Source: JBQTIM01 sp052388135
GTDB lineage: Bacteria; Elusimicrobiota; Elusimicrobia; FEN-1173
Direction: 5' to 3'
DNA: 27,449 nucleotides
Assembly: GCA_052388135.1 (NCBI GenBank)
Contig: JBQTIM010000125.1
Location: 1-27,449, forward strand
This document shows, piece after piece, positions 15,801 through 21,819 of this stretch (positions are counted from its first letter, which is position 1; every line of letters begins with the position of its first letter). The notes beneath the pieces are model-generated. The model was not told the DNA's origin. It worked only from the letters and a program-made list of their open reading frames with translations, and made no database searches. The translations under genes were made by a program, and so were the position numbers.

Positions 15801-18658
15801 CCTGGCGCGCCCTTGAATTCGATATGGATGACATCGCCGACCGCTTGGACGCGCTGGAGCGGGGCGAGGGCGTGATTTTGGAGGGAGTCGAAGCGGCCAT
15901 AGAGGAATTGCAGGCCGCCATTTCCCGCCTGGAGGAAATCGGACGGGAGCAGGATCGCCTGGTCGTTGAGCTCCCCCCGGCGTTTTTTACTTATGACCTC
16001 GAGGGCATGCCCGCCGCGAGTTCCCTGCTGGAGCTTGCGGCCGACAGGAGGCGTTCTCTCGCGGACAGGGCCCGAACTCTGCTGAACCAGCATCTTGAAG
16101 ACCCCGAGGCTTTTTCCGATATCGCTTGGCGGGCGTTGACGGTGACGACGTCCATACTCCACGATTACGTGCGGTCGGCCTGCGAAGAGATCGGGGAAAT
16201 AGAGATCTACAGGCCGGCAAGCGAAGCCGACGCCTCCTTGTCTTGGCTCGGCGTTCACGAGGGTCTTGTGCTCCAGGCCCAGGTCATTCCCGGTGATTCG
16301 ATCAAAATACGGCTCGACCTTTCGGAAAAAGCCGCGGAAAGCCACGAGGCGTACACGCTCTCGGCCACTTTCGCCGTCGTCATGGTGGATGCCCTGTCGG
16401 GCCAAGTTCACCTCCCTAGCCGCTGGAACCGCCGGGACAACCGTCAAATCAGCTTCGAGTACCACAATGTTCCCCCGGGCTCCTATCGGTTCGATGTCAT
16501 CGAGACATCTCCCACCCGCGAACAACTGGGGGAAGGCGGATCTCCCAAGGCCTTGCACTGGACGGCGCTGACGGCTTTGGCCGGCCTCGCGGCTTGGGCG
16601 GCGGGTTTCGCGCCAGGAGCCTTTTGGGCCGCGGGCGCCGCCTTGGAGGTCCTCGTGGCCGCCGTGGGGCTGTGGAACCCCGCGCGTTTCGAGCTTTTGC
16701 ACGAGCTGGAATACCAATCTTTTTCCGATCTGCGGCGGGCGGAAATTCACGATTGGCGGATCGTCGCCCGGAACAAACACGGCCGCATCACGCAGATCAA
16801 CCCCGACATTCTTCGGGGCCTGCCGCAGTGGCTTCAGCGCTACTATGTGCTCCGCGAGAAATTTTTCCTGCAAAAGCTCGGGAAGCCGGGAGACGCCCTC
16901 ACCTATCCGTTGGACCCACTCTTCCTGGCATGGACGGTCCTGCGGGCCGCCGCCTGGGACCTGCCCAAGGGCCTGATTCGGAAAGCCGTCGACGCTCAGC
17001 GTAAAAAACTCGCTCCTTGGCATGCGACACAAAACGACCCGTCACGCGCGCTGGAAGCGGGCGAAACGCTCCACGTAGGGAACATCGGCCCGGCCAACGT
17101 TCTGATCTCCCTTGCCGGCGAAACCTGGAGGCTCCGTCCCAGCAGACAAGCCGGCCGCCTGGTTTTAGAGAACCTCGTAAACCCGCCCCCGCTTTATCTG
17201 CGGAGCGGGAAGCCATTCATTCTCAGCGCCCAAAGCGGCAGATTCGCCATCCGACGCCATTTCCTTACGAACGTTGTCAGCGTGACCAACCTCGGACCGG
17301 AACAAATGACTTTGCGGCTTGAAAAACCCGCGCTCCCAGGAAGCACGGGGCGGCGGGGAACCGGTTCTTTGATTCCTTGGTCGTCTTTCTACACCAAATG
17401 GCTGGCGCCGGCGGCGGAGTTGGTTTTGGCGGCGTTGATCCAGGCGGCGCTTCCCTGGGATAACGTTTGGCTGAAAGCCCTTCTGACGGCGTCCGTCATC
17501 TACGCGGCGCACCTGATCGTTCACGGGATTTATTTCAGGGACTGGAAGGCCGGTTTCACGCTGGCCAACGCGGAAACGAGCCTGGGGTTGGGGGCGGCGG
17601 CGGGACTTTTCGGCGGCTTGGGCGCGGGCCAGGCGGCGCCTTGGCTGTTCGCGGCGGCGCAAGCGGGGCGGCATTTCGTCTTGAACCGGAACTTTCCTTT
17701 CTGGCGCCGGCACGTGGTTGCGGGATACGCGCTCCTGGAAGCGAGTGGCGCGGCGGTCGGGCCGCGGGCGGAAGCGTTTCGCGCCTTGCTGGAAAACAGC
17801 GGGCGGCTTCAGACCGGCTTGACCGGCGGCCTGGATCCTCAGCCTTGGCGACGAGCGCTGGCCGATAAGGCGGCGGCGCAGTTCCATATCCTGGCGAACC
17901 CCGAAGGCGGCGAGCGCGCCCGCCGTCGGGCGCAGGTGAACCTGGCCGTGTTGGCCTATTGGCTGGGAATGGACGATGCGTCGGCTTTAGGTTTGGCGGA
18001 GACGGCTCTGGAGTCCGGCGCGCCCGTCCAAGGCGCGCAAGGATTATGGACGGCTTATAAACAACAAATTTCCCTGAGCGCCCGGGAATTGAGAAGGCTG
18101 GGCGTGAGACCGAGAAGAGCTTCCTACAACGAAGGCGCCCGGGCGGAAAAGCCGCACCTGGCCGCGGTCTATTTGCCGGCGCTGGAGGAGGACGCGGAGG
18201 TTTGGAACATCACGGCGGAACACGCGTGGAGCATGGCCGCGCAACCCCGGGAAATCGGAAGCGGCCGCCATCGTGCTTTGGTCCTACGCGCCGACCCCGG
18301 CCATCAGGAGGCCGGCGACGCGTGGAAAACGGCGGTGAAGGAACGGTGGATGGAACGGCTTTTACAGGCCGGGCGCGCGCGGGGCCTGAACGAGGCGGGG
18401 CTGAGCGAACTTGAAATCGTCGTCGTTCCCACGAGCGGACTTTTGACGCGCGACGGCATCCTTGCGGGCGCCCTGCCCGCCCTCGGGATTTCGCCCGAAC
18501 GGAAGGAGGCTTTCGGCCTCTCCCTCTTTTCCGCCACCGAGAATGGATTGGATTTGTCGGACCTGGCCGCCGTCCTTTACCGCCTTTTGAAGGGCGACAG
18601 GCTTGTGCCGATTTTGGACGTCATAGACAACCAAAGGGTTTACGCCACCCAGGCGTAG
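6872..18658 (+). CDS. Giant exported multidomain protein (3,928 residues)
   Basis: I do not recognise a single function. ATG at 6872 was chosen because a signal peptide starts there (MIAPHFHRSFAAGLSF...VFA, cleavage likely after Ala26); the frame runs 60 codons further up but is non-coding in character. No Shine-Dalgarno is near this ATG. Order of recognisable parts (residues): 1-26 signal; ~125-530 ChaN/TraB/Tiki-like; ~753-799 two hydrophobic helices; ~800-870 coiled coil; ~880-945 J-domain; ~1020-1230 CheR-like; ~1305-1420 CPBP-like membrane part; ~1450-1920 unassigned, acidic; 1922-2060 and 2761-2899 duplicated domain; hydrophobic pairs near 2230-2270, 2310-2355, 3230-3270, 3510-3555 and 3565-3605; beta-rich stretches near 2640-2750, 3110-3225 and 3390-3490; coiled coil near 2985-3030; unassigned C-terminus. 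Giant exported proteins assembled this way are known from Omnitrophota; role here (surface, adhesion or predation) is inference. Confidence 0.9.
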   Translation: MIAPHFHRSFAAGLSFVFLATQVVFAQEPEKSFWDQRRQTARRVQEGTPGGGQETRLARWTPGAALELPPVDKFLAPDRSPVPAAPAEAGLPSSAVSSELPALAALLSRHGVVRDIRPGRKSAPILIYIQDVHGRADAQRSVASILLDIWDRHPDAPLGLEGADGEIDLDPFRGPSVEADREAASFFFNAGFIAGPEFAALAAPGKPNLFGLEDPALYLKNTAAVRAALPRQTAWLEKVAAWKNRADATKAAVFSPALLELDEKTRARENDGLPLGDYLSYLSSRAGGAKKLPNVSLFLQTWAMEKSLDFAAVERERGLLLARLAEGLDRKSLAGLLAASASFRAGELGYADYYRLLKSVAERAGVAWTSFPAFDRYVQYVVRADVLRAEAFFGEISRLEEEAWSGLIATPQQAELHARFKNLSHLEKLVRLSLTSDQWAEYVRRRQAVHEIAGPAAAELAPFEEFYEAAEARNDALAGRMISRLAAPSRTAAPRVAVLVAGGFHAAGLAPLLARHGTLITVSPKFEIGPGGAENDYLSVFTRGKLPLEQLFESPKISLVGRPAVATPSGRNMLARLMPPLRHVFAALKTKRTAAVPVEPDLIVEGARPGASLPETGGSALGEATSESGRRYRIRRNEFSLPRRLYARIESALGRNPAPAPGKAAGALRRDSSQEEVPAARAKPSRLNVVIRRHIAHNVLHYPTLAKIWRGELPADAAVVLTASGSDVPGEPEDQKQTALHILAKRVWAAATPLRVIAGVVTVAFIANGIRLLSLADLVPGFNSLTIGVSILTLLIHLETVKFQAQEAKRWKEFLTVQEEARTAARARLKAIQDAVRTVVEDQKEVQRTRRQFQEYWEEFERLLHEKWGYRGKRADMPLQEAYQELGLSRDELQQTRKDRAERTLKRAYRRLAWERHPDIRPAAEYDQANHEMGRLAIAFSVVEEDLGLLESKGSPHGPKGPASHGPTASLKSGGPVRIGPSPRAETDEAEKPAEAGVQTPSETLFPPPVQMEEHPWNLQFFGPMDPDFPVDFSRLNRHPEQVAEFRARILPLLVARHRQDRTLRLTVLGAATGDEPATLLAAIVEEFESRRNDWGDLGAWNIRVDGIELHPDIAEEARRRTVGQSPFAVFHPFFIGFPWLQPTDPAYGTISTLNRHRPWVAGRIVIHNEDAVSDQALQRFLGSDAIFMNAASPILKDESARSKLLEALGRQGRETFFLGTESPFYPLFHRIKSHHVEEREPDTMSLAYSIAVPAWAQEQWGAKRSAGLTLPLWTWLIARVIMRRHHSSAQDLESAMKEAEKITGHRLFYLIAVPLLLEVFMLPGASLWFMTWMAAPVAALAGAAIIALLHGRPARGRSPPLTRQTWKQFLIRFAASYVINYLAIQSGSDHAALLLGLVPFRLTPIWAGIFLHAGYNAFAPAWARLSASRDPEKPGPPPAARVPGFLAVRYLITSHVFSETVDLDETFAETYGVALADMDRMWDEIEAETEENGFDGLLEVLKRSVRRNGERLRYLQEFPGEPPADYFIRFVLDPYFALLEAERDLDAGIHPHVFYAGDFDEFRQSLTDLGKEVSADFAAVFKIDAAENPLATFFTDYRDADVEKYRRSEQAVNDVLRRDGYFILAGDYNQIFAVQETVPIGVGGVQGVRFNRRVGLGYGSLSTYSISEQHGGASRIERSADSPFAGLSRPAGKAYVDIFVDALDDRFRSFQSTASGESLHPMDITRRSFLRRLGVPLEETDRFEEMENALDGMDFADISPTEQKKNFETAVAMRALKSLFDQAHGFPDKRDDDSLMDALDRDFSAAMTSIYLGPTPAHALMEWVWQTGNHIGFAVLAAFGDESQAESDEIVKTELKACWEVAQAVLRGDKSIDDLREWAKDHFLTHDWAPGADPASNLRAFEEVAGKYSAALRDDPPDAPDERIGWIIQAMKDLIALGPDIAKGVTAADLHSHIEKTGRKASMETTRRELRGLWLAGFFDGRRGENGREGAGAQSRRYHPAPWFSEALGWVPREVILRLADTKLPSLRASRLSASEADGGRLIDAWREMENFRQALISETALGRQAAQDTLDWIDAHAAEFRDRASRPLIYEFLLNLFRWRHFSGNSELRSAVDAGVPYAGRKNPEGMFLGPEGFRRVETRLREVWEENGLAAIHGPLDLWLAGLAAGSLAWDRRSLMDLKVRLPAVEMSGKRFAALKGLKGKALEAELDRLFRWRPLVEELKYTLAWVTGLPGAALIFLAAAGAPLPLQLFLAAGLGANLILVTSWISAYRRHGQYDLSSEAKGRRWMPEVRNYHERLMGHIALTRLRISGISFGIFLSLYAVLAGPAWPMAPPFGAAIAAVIAGTTAGFIMHREHDKSSRQNFKDYLDYLRGDLQETPSGPMPLAEMDMNTPPDKGGDPSPAAQAEEILAAIRRGSLATGRLKNSLKPLKDELEVVLGNLGLSAEFAGQLSQQLIKKTGVNSPQDPRLPHLAQRLQGEMTELGDLRIPRTPLFRGILKLTPAEIRSLKQRIERTHPAIAETILDISLLSAEPGAAASRFMARYDAALAVLLASEEQEVAKTIAHHSLARKDAEAGAVALLRTFQGLVEELSRRAPPALAREAALNSFWAKNPLSKALGYLQADAEKPGRHVRILTPGHLAEKAPLLEFPFAGPVQLRAGSREYTITAQDHGFTVTDEASGGARSFPYGGTAAAETYSDGDDLGEIVWNRIRFSAQRAGGTPRLRIISARDLTSPIRVSWTTPEPLPAVRTSKDAARPDQERRGRLIEAIRDLLALAPRIGGGGITALEFEGLAQTERSSLSLHMARRELRGLWLAGFFEGADGEQGRKRVGNPFRYYLPPWFVKAAERLPPAEMENLINAHLSPALQVSELPNDEEARSAAQAAVANFRRQARAALRAADEAERLFGLEYINLPEVELRDSLLEIGLAAEKIDALAAWLSEHGEIDSAAQAGEVLGISTGDYRSLIKTLENADAWRALEFDMDDIADRLDALERGEGVILEGVEAAIEELQAAISRLEEIGREQDRLVVELPPAFFTYDLEGMPAASSLLELAADRRRSLADRARTLLNQHLEDPEAFSDIAWRALTVTTSILHDYVRSACEEIGEIEIYRPASEADASLSWLGVHEGLVLQAQVIPGDSIKIRLDLSEKAAESHEAYTLSATFAVVMVDALSGQVHLPSRWNRRDNRQISFEYHNVPPGSYRFDVIETSPTREQLGEGGSPKALHWTALTALAGLAAWAAGFAPGAFWAAGAALEVLVAAVGLWNPARFELLHELEYQSFSDLRRAEIHDWRIVARNKHGRITQINPDILRGLPQWLQRYYVLREKFFLQKLGKPGDALTYPLDPLFLAWTVLRAAAWDLPKGLIRKAVDAQRKKLAPWHATQNDPSRALEAGETLHVGNIGPANVLISLAGETWRLRPSRQAGRLVLENLVNPPPLYLRSGKPFILSAQSGRFAIRRHFLTNVVSVTNLGPEQMTLRLEKPALPGSTGRRGTGSLIPWSSFYTKWLAPAAELVLAALIQAALPWDNVWLKALLTASVIYAAHLIVHGIYFRDWKAGFTLANAETSLGLGAAAGLFGGLGAGQAAPWLFAAAQAGRHFVLNRNFPFWRRHVVAGYALLEASGAAVGPRAEAFRALLENSGRLQTGLTGGLDPQPWRRALADKAAAQFHILANPEGGERARRRAQVNLAVLAYWLGMDDASALGLAETALESGAPVQGAQGLWTAYKQQISLSARELRRLGVRPRRASYNEGARAEKPHLAAVYLPALEEDAEVWNITAEHAWSMAAQPREIGSGRHRALVLRADPGHQEAGDAWKTAVKERWMERLLQAGRARGLNEAGLSELEIVVVPTSGLLTRDGILAGALPALGISPERKEAFGLSLFSATENGLDLSDLAAVLYRLLKGDRLVPILDVIDNQRVYATQA
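7244..8460 (+). other. Domain: N-terminal ChaN/TraB/Tiki-like region of the giant protein
   Basis: Residues about 125-530. It opens with a beta-strand plus IYIQDVHGRADAQ (His133), then APLGLEGADGEIDLDPFRG (Glu161), and closes with VAVLVAGGFHAAGL (His505). The EreA/ChaN/TraB/Tiki superfamily is known for paired G-x2-H motifs and conserved acidic residues. Here the second motif is exact (GGFH) while the first is QDVH. Function as hydrolase or metal/heme binder cannot be decided. The same opening occurs, as I recall, in other Omnitrophota giant proteins. Confidence 0.4.
9509..9706 (+). other. Domain: J-domain (DnaJ-like) inside the giant protein
   Basis: Residues about 880-945. AYQELGLSRDEL matches the start of a J-domain; LKRAYRRLAWERHPDIRP carries helix II and the HPD motif (His917-Pro918-Asp919) that stimulates Hsp70 ATPase; IAFSVVEEDLGL fits helix III-IV. 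About seven extra residues lie between the YxxLG turn and helix II compared with classic J-domains. A charged coiled coil and two hydrophobic helices precede it, as in membrane-anchored J-proteins. Confidence 0.7.
9929..10561 (+). other. Domain: CheR-like SAM methyltransferase fold inside the giant protein
   Basis: Residues about 1020-1230. LTVLGAATGDEPATLLAAI (Gly1070-Pro1077) parallels the CheR SAM-binding motif GCSTGEEPYSLA; VDGIELHPDIAEEARRR (Glu1109) parallels the post-beta2 acidic residue; SDAIFMNAASPIL and ETFFLGTESPF parallel CheR's IFCRNVLIYF and FLGHSES. The Arg-Asn of the third motif is replaced by Met-Asn, and the CheR N-terminal helical domain is not evident. Confidence 0.6.
10780..11140 (+). 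other. Domain: degraded CPBP (CAAX protease/bacteriocin-processing) segment in the giant protein
   Basis: Residues about 1305-1420. YLIAVPLLLEVFML corresponds to CPBP motif 1 (EExxxR) but keeps only Glu1319; AAIIALLHG holds the motif 2 His1351; GIFLHAGYNAF gives motif 3 His1413 and Asn1417. Hydrophobic helices surround each motif. Loss of one Glu and the Arg makes proteolytic activity doubtful. Confidence 0.55.
12635..13050 (+). repeat. Internal protein repeat, copy A
   Basis: Residues 1922-2060. Shares with copy B (15152-15568) the plan I-x-x-(MI)KDLIAL/IRDLLAL, then RRELRGLWLAGFF, then G-E-x-GR...R-Y-x-x-PPWF/PAPWF, followed by a charged helix. The shape (helices, then a Gly/Arg-rich beta hairpin) suggests a winged-helix-like domain. 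DNA identity is clearly lower than protein identity, so the duplication is old. Confidence 0.75.
15152..15568 (+). repeat. Internal protein repeat, copy B
   Basis: Residues 2761-2899. Second copy of the domain at 12635-13050: RRELRGLWLAGFFEG matches copy A's RRELRGLWLAGFFDG, and RYYLPPWF matches RYHPAPWF. Both are followed by a segment ending in a helix with FR(Q/R)QA-type sequence. Confidence 0.75.
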
Positions 18659-18737
18659 ACATCCTTCGCCCCTCGCCTCGGTTTCCCGGTCACCGATCCC
18701 TCTACGAAACCGCCACACGGCCTTTCGATTCAAGCCC

Positions 18738-18822
18738 CGTCACCCCGGCGTACGCCGGGGTCCAGGACGTTGAGATTTTCTATAAGCCTATGTTCTGGAT
18801 GCCGGCCTTCGCCGGCATGACG
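18738..18822. repeat. REP/MITE-like inverted-repeat element
   Basis: An 85-bp unit with 28-bp imperfect terminal inverted repeats (18738-18765 and 18795-18822, 22 of 28 positions match). Each end is itself a hairpin: the left holds the perfect palindrome CCCCGGCGTACGCCGGGG (18743-18760), the right ATGCCGGC-CTTC-GCCGGCAT (18799-18818). The arms end in GTCA/TGAC and turn at CCAG/CTGG. The CCGGCG...CCAG form is common among dispersed extragenic palindromes. It lies between the convergent ends of the giant gene and the redoxin gene and may serve as a bidirectional stop signal. The rest of the 292-bp gap shows nothing clear. Confidence 0.8.
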
Positions 18823-18950
18823 GGCGGGAAGCCGCGCAGAAAACCACCCTTCGGCGGGAGGCCGGCTCTGGCCGATCCGACGCGGAAAATCAGCCCGCGG
18901 CCGGAGGCGCTTAACGTCGGCGAAACGGCGGGACGGCGAAGCGGACCGGA

Positions 18951-19574
18951 CTACTGATATTTCACCGAGCAGCCGTAGGGGGTGGTGTTGGCGGCGGCCA
19001 CCTTTTTGCCGGACCGGGATTCCTCCACGGCGGCGCGGACGTAGTTGTGGGCGCCTTTCACGTCGGCGGCGTCGGCGGTGGGGCGGTCGTCAATGGCGCC
19101 CTTGTAGATCAGCACACCTTCGGGGTTGACCACATACATGTGCGGCGTGGTTTTGGCGCCGTAGGTTTTTCCCACGGTCCCGCCTTCGTCCAGGAGGACG
19201 GCGGTGGAGGCCATGCCTTTTTCCTGCGCGACCTTCTTCCATTCCTCCCCCGAATAGTGCCCCTGTTTGCCTTTCGCCGAAGAGCAAATGGAAAGCCACA
19301 CGACGTCTTTGCCCGTGAGTTCCTTTTGCAGGGCCTGCATGTTGCCGGAGTCGTAGTGCTTTTTGACGAAGGGACAGCCGTGGTTCACCCATTCCAGGAC
19401 GACGTACTTGCCCTTGTAGTCGGACAGGGAGCGTTTGGCGCCGCCGGCGTCCGTGAGGGTGAAATCGGGGGCGGGTTTCCCCACATTGGCTTCCTTGGCG
19501 GCGTGCAAAGCGGTGAACAGGCAAGCCGCTCCGGCCAGGCCGAGGACGTGGGCCATGATAACGTTCTTTTTCAT
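18951..19574 (-). CDS. Periplasmic redoxin (AhpC/TSA-thioredoxin fold)
   Basis: Thiol-based oxidoreductase or peroxidase, 207 residues, exported by an N-terminal signal (MKKNVIMAHVLGLAGAACLF...ALHAA). The fold is clear: VGKPAPDFTLTDAGG, then YKGKYVVLEWVNHGCPFVKKHY with Cys67 in the redox position, PHMYVVNPEGVLIYKGAIDD with the cis-Pro loop (TTPHM), and YGCSVKY at the end. The active site has one cysteine (C-P-F-V), not C-x2-C, so resolution may use Cys97 or Cys203. Start at 19574 has AGGAGG 8 nt upstream. It follows dsbD by 70 bp; DsbD is a natural source of electrons for it. Confidence 0.88.
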   Translation of the reverse strand: MKKNVIMAHVLGLAGAACLFTALHAAKEANVGKPAPDFTLTDAGGAKRSLSDYKGKYVVLEWVNHGCPFVKKHYDSGNMQALQKELTGKDVVWLSICSSAKGKQGHYSGEEWKKVAQEKGMASTAVLLDEGGTVGKTYGAKTTPHMYVVNPEGVLIYKGAIDDRPTADAADVKGAHNYVRAAVEESRSGKKVAAANTTPYGCSVKYQ

Positions 19575-19644
19575 TTTAGAACCTCCTAGGTTCGCTTCAA
19601 ATGCGCTGCCGCCGCGGGCCGAGGCCCTGACGGTTTTGAACTTC

Positions 19645-21756
19645 TCAGAGTTCGTCCAGAGCCCGCAGGACGATGTCCGGCGTGAGAATGGTCGGCAAAA
19701 GCTTGGGCGGCTTCCGCGGATCCTTGCCATAAAGGACGTACAAAGGGACGCTGTTGCGGCCGTGGCTCTTGAGTGCGCGGGTGATCTCAGGGTCGTAGGA
19801 CGTCCAATCGGCCTTGAGCGGCACGACGCCCTTCTCTTTGAATCTAGCAATCACGGACGGAGAGCTCAAGGCCAGGCGTTTGTTCACCTGGCAGGAAAGG
19901 CACCAGTCGGCGGTGAAGTCAACGAACACGGGCCGGCCGGCGCGCCGAAGCTCCTCCAACCGGGAAGTCGAATACGCTTCCCACGACAAACCGGGGGAGG
20001 GCGCGGTGGAGGCGGCGGGCGCGGATCCCGAGGACGCCTGCCGCCAGGTCCAAAACAGGCCGCCCGCCAGGGCCGCGATGAAAAGAATTCCCGCCGACAG
20101 GCGGCGGAAGCGCGGGACCGTCGGAGATTGGCTCCGCCCCCAAATCCACGCGCCCAAAGCCATGAGGAGGAACGCCGCCAGCGCCGCCGCGAGGGCGTCG
20201 GCGCCGCGCTGGCGGCCGAGAACCCAAAGGAGCCACACGGCGGCGGCGAAGAACGGGAAAGCCATGGCCTGCTTGAACGTTTCCATCCATGGGCCCGGCC
20301 GCGGAAGCCGTTTCAGCAGGCCCGGCGAAAACGACAGGGCGACGTAGGGCAGGGCCATGCCCGCGCCCAGCCCGGTGAAGACGGCCAGCGACGCCGGCGC
20401 GGATTGGGCCGCGGCGAAACCCAGGGCGGGGCCCATGAACGGAGCGGTGCAGGGCGTGGCCACCACCACCGCCAGGACGCCGCTCCAAAACGCGCCGGCG
20501 GTCCCTTCGCGCGGGGCCAGTCCGCCCGCGCGCGTGAGCGACGCGCCGATTTCAAAAACGCCCAGGAGGTTCAACCCCAGAAGGAAAAACACGGCGCCCA
20601 TGACGGCCACGAAGGCGGGGGACTGGAGTTGGAACCCCCAGCCCAAACGCTGTCCGCCGGCCGCCAGAGCCGAGAGCAGGCCCGCCAAAATCCAGAAAGA
20701 AACAAGGACCCCCGCCGCGAAAATCAGGCCGTGCCTCCGCACCGCCTCTTTTCGGTTGCCCGCCTGCCGGACGAAGCCAAGGATTTTCAGGGACAGCACC
20801 GGGAACACGCAGGGCATGAGGTTGAGCAGAAGCCCGCCCGCGAAAGCCAGGGCCACGGCGGAGGCGAGCGTCAGGCCCGCCGGCCCCCCTTCTTCGGCGC
20901 CTTTCCCGGGGAACGAAAAACCGGCGGCCAAGCCGATTTCCGGCAGGGGAACATCCACGGCTAAAGCGTTCTCGGAGCCGGGCCCGCGCCAGCCTTCCGG
21001 CGACACCAGGACGCCCTTCAAGCGGTCCATGGGCGCCGCGGTGTCGGGCCGCCGCAGGAGGAGGCCGTATTTTCCGTCGAAGCGCAGGAACGTTTGGGGC
21101 GCGGACGGGTCCACGGCTTCGGCTTCCTCGGCGAAGAATTGAAGGCCGGACAGCGCGCCCGGGAACCAATCGGGCGGCTCCAGCGCCAGGCGGATTTCGT
21201 CCGGCGACGCGGCGGCTTGCGCGGTCCACCCCGACCCTTCCAGGGGGAGGCGGCTTCGCGCCGCCGCGAACTCCGGCGCGCGGGCGGGATTCGCCGCGGG
21301 CGGGGATTTTTTCACGGGCAGGCGGAGCGAAACGTCGGCGCGGCCGGGCAGGCAGATGTCCGCGCATTCCAGCCAGTCCACCCGCGCGGCCAAAAGGGCT
21401 TCCTTCCCTTTCAGCGACGGCGGCGGCTCCAGCCGGACCAGCAGGAGGACGGTCCCTTCGTAGCCGTAGCTCACCACGCCGGCCGCCTCGATTTTCCAGG
21501 GCGCGGGCCATTGCAAGGGTCCGGCCTTGAAGCCCGGCGGCAGTTTCCAGGTCACGCGGGTGGGCAGGCCCGACTCGCCCGGGTTTTTCCAGTAGGTGTG
21601 CCAGCCCTCGTCCATGCGCAGGCGCACGGCCGCCCAGAACGGCTCCCCCGGCCGGATGGACGCCGTTTCCGCCAGCAGGTCCGCCTTCACATGGGGCGCC
21701 TCGGCCCGCAGGGGAAAACCGGCCAGAATGAACGCAAAAACCAGAAGGTGTTTCAT
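19645..21756 (-). CDS. Thiol:disulfide interchange protein DsbD/ScsB-like
   Basis: Carries electrons from cytoplasmic thioredoxin across the inner membrane to periplasmic thiol proteins. The 703-residue protein has: a signal peptide (MKHLLVFAFILAGFPLRAEA); an N-terminal periplasmic beta domain with WHTYWKNPGESG and the Cys131-x3-Cys135 pair (LECADICLPG); a transmembrane core with about eight helices and paired cysteines Cys316 (LNLMPCVFPVL) and Cys436 (VATPCTAPFMG); and a C-terminal thioredoxin domain with ADWCLSC (Cys619, Cys622). The N-terminal domain is of the DsbC-like/ScsB type. ATG at 21756 has no clear ribosome site; the frame upstream overlaps the vapB antitoxin and is not coding. Co-directional with the redoxin gene. 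Confidence 0.93.
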   Translation of the reverse strand: MKHLLVFAFILAGFPLRAEAPHVKADLLAETASIRPGEPFWAAVRLRMDEGWHTYWKNPGESGLPTRVTWKLPPGFKAGPLQWPAPWKIEAAGVVSYGYEGTVLLLVRLEPPPSLKGKEALLAARVDWLECADICLPGRADVSLRLPVKKSPPAANPARAPEFAAARSRLPLEGSGWTAQAAASPDEIRLALEPPDWFPGALSGLQFFAEEAEAVDPSAPQTFLRFDGKYGLLLRRPDTAAPMDRLKGVLVSPEGWRGPGSENALAVDVPLPEIGLAAGFSFPGKGAEEGGPAGLTLASAVALAFAGGLLLNLMPCVFPVLSLKILGFVRQAGNRKEAVRRHGLIFAAGVLVSFWILAGLLSALAAGGQRLGWGFQLQSPAFVAVMGAVFFLLGLNLLGVFEIGASLTRAGGLAPREGTAGAFWSGVLAVVVATPCTAPFMGPALGFAAAQSAPASLAVFTGLGAGMALPYVALSFSPGLLKRLPRPGPWMETFKQAMAFPFFAAAVWLLWVLGRQRGADALAAALAAFLLMALGAWIWGRSQSPTVPRFRRLSAGILFIAALAGGLFWTWRQASSGSAPAASTAPSPGLSWEAYSTSRLEELRRAGRPVFVDFTADWCLSCQVNKRLALSSPSVIARFKEKGVVPLKADWTSYDPEITRALKSHGRNSVPLYVLYGKDPRKPPKLLPTILTPDIVLRALDEL

Positions 21757-21761
21757 GGGCG

Positions 21762-21790
21762 TTGATATGATATCATATTGGTGATATACT
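21762..21790 (+). promoter_or_regulatory. vapBC promoter with a palindromic operator in its spacer
   Basis: TTGATA (21762-21767, 5/6) and TATACT (21785-21790, 5/6) are 17 bp apart and read toward vapB; transcription would start near 21797, about 23 nt before its ATG. The perfect 14-bp palindrome ATATGATATCATAT (21765-21778) overlaps the -35 and spacer, and a further GATAT follows at 21783. It is the expected position for an operator bound by the antitoxin. It also lies just ahead of the divergent dsbD. Confidence 0.75.
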
Positions 21791-21819
21791 AGCATCGAGA
21801 TTCGCGCAAAGGAGGAGCC

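Noticed and set aside
17032..17330. Beta-rich segment of the giant protein as an FHA domain
   Set aside because: HVGNIGPANVLISL and VTNLGPEQMTLRL look beta-sandwich-like, but the FHA residues (GR...S...H, N) are not convincingly present.
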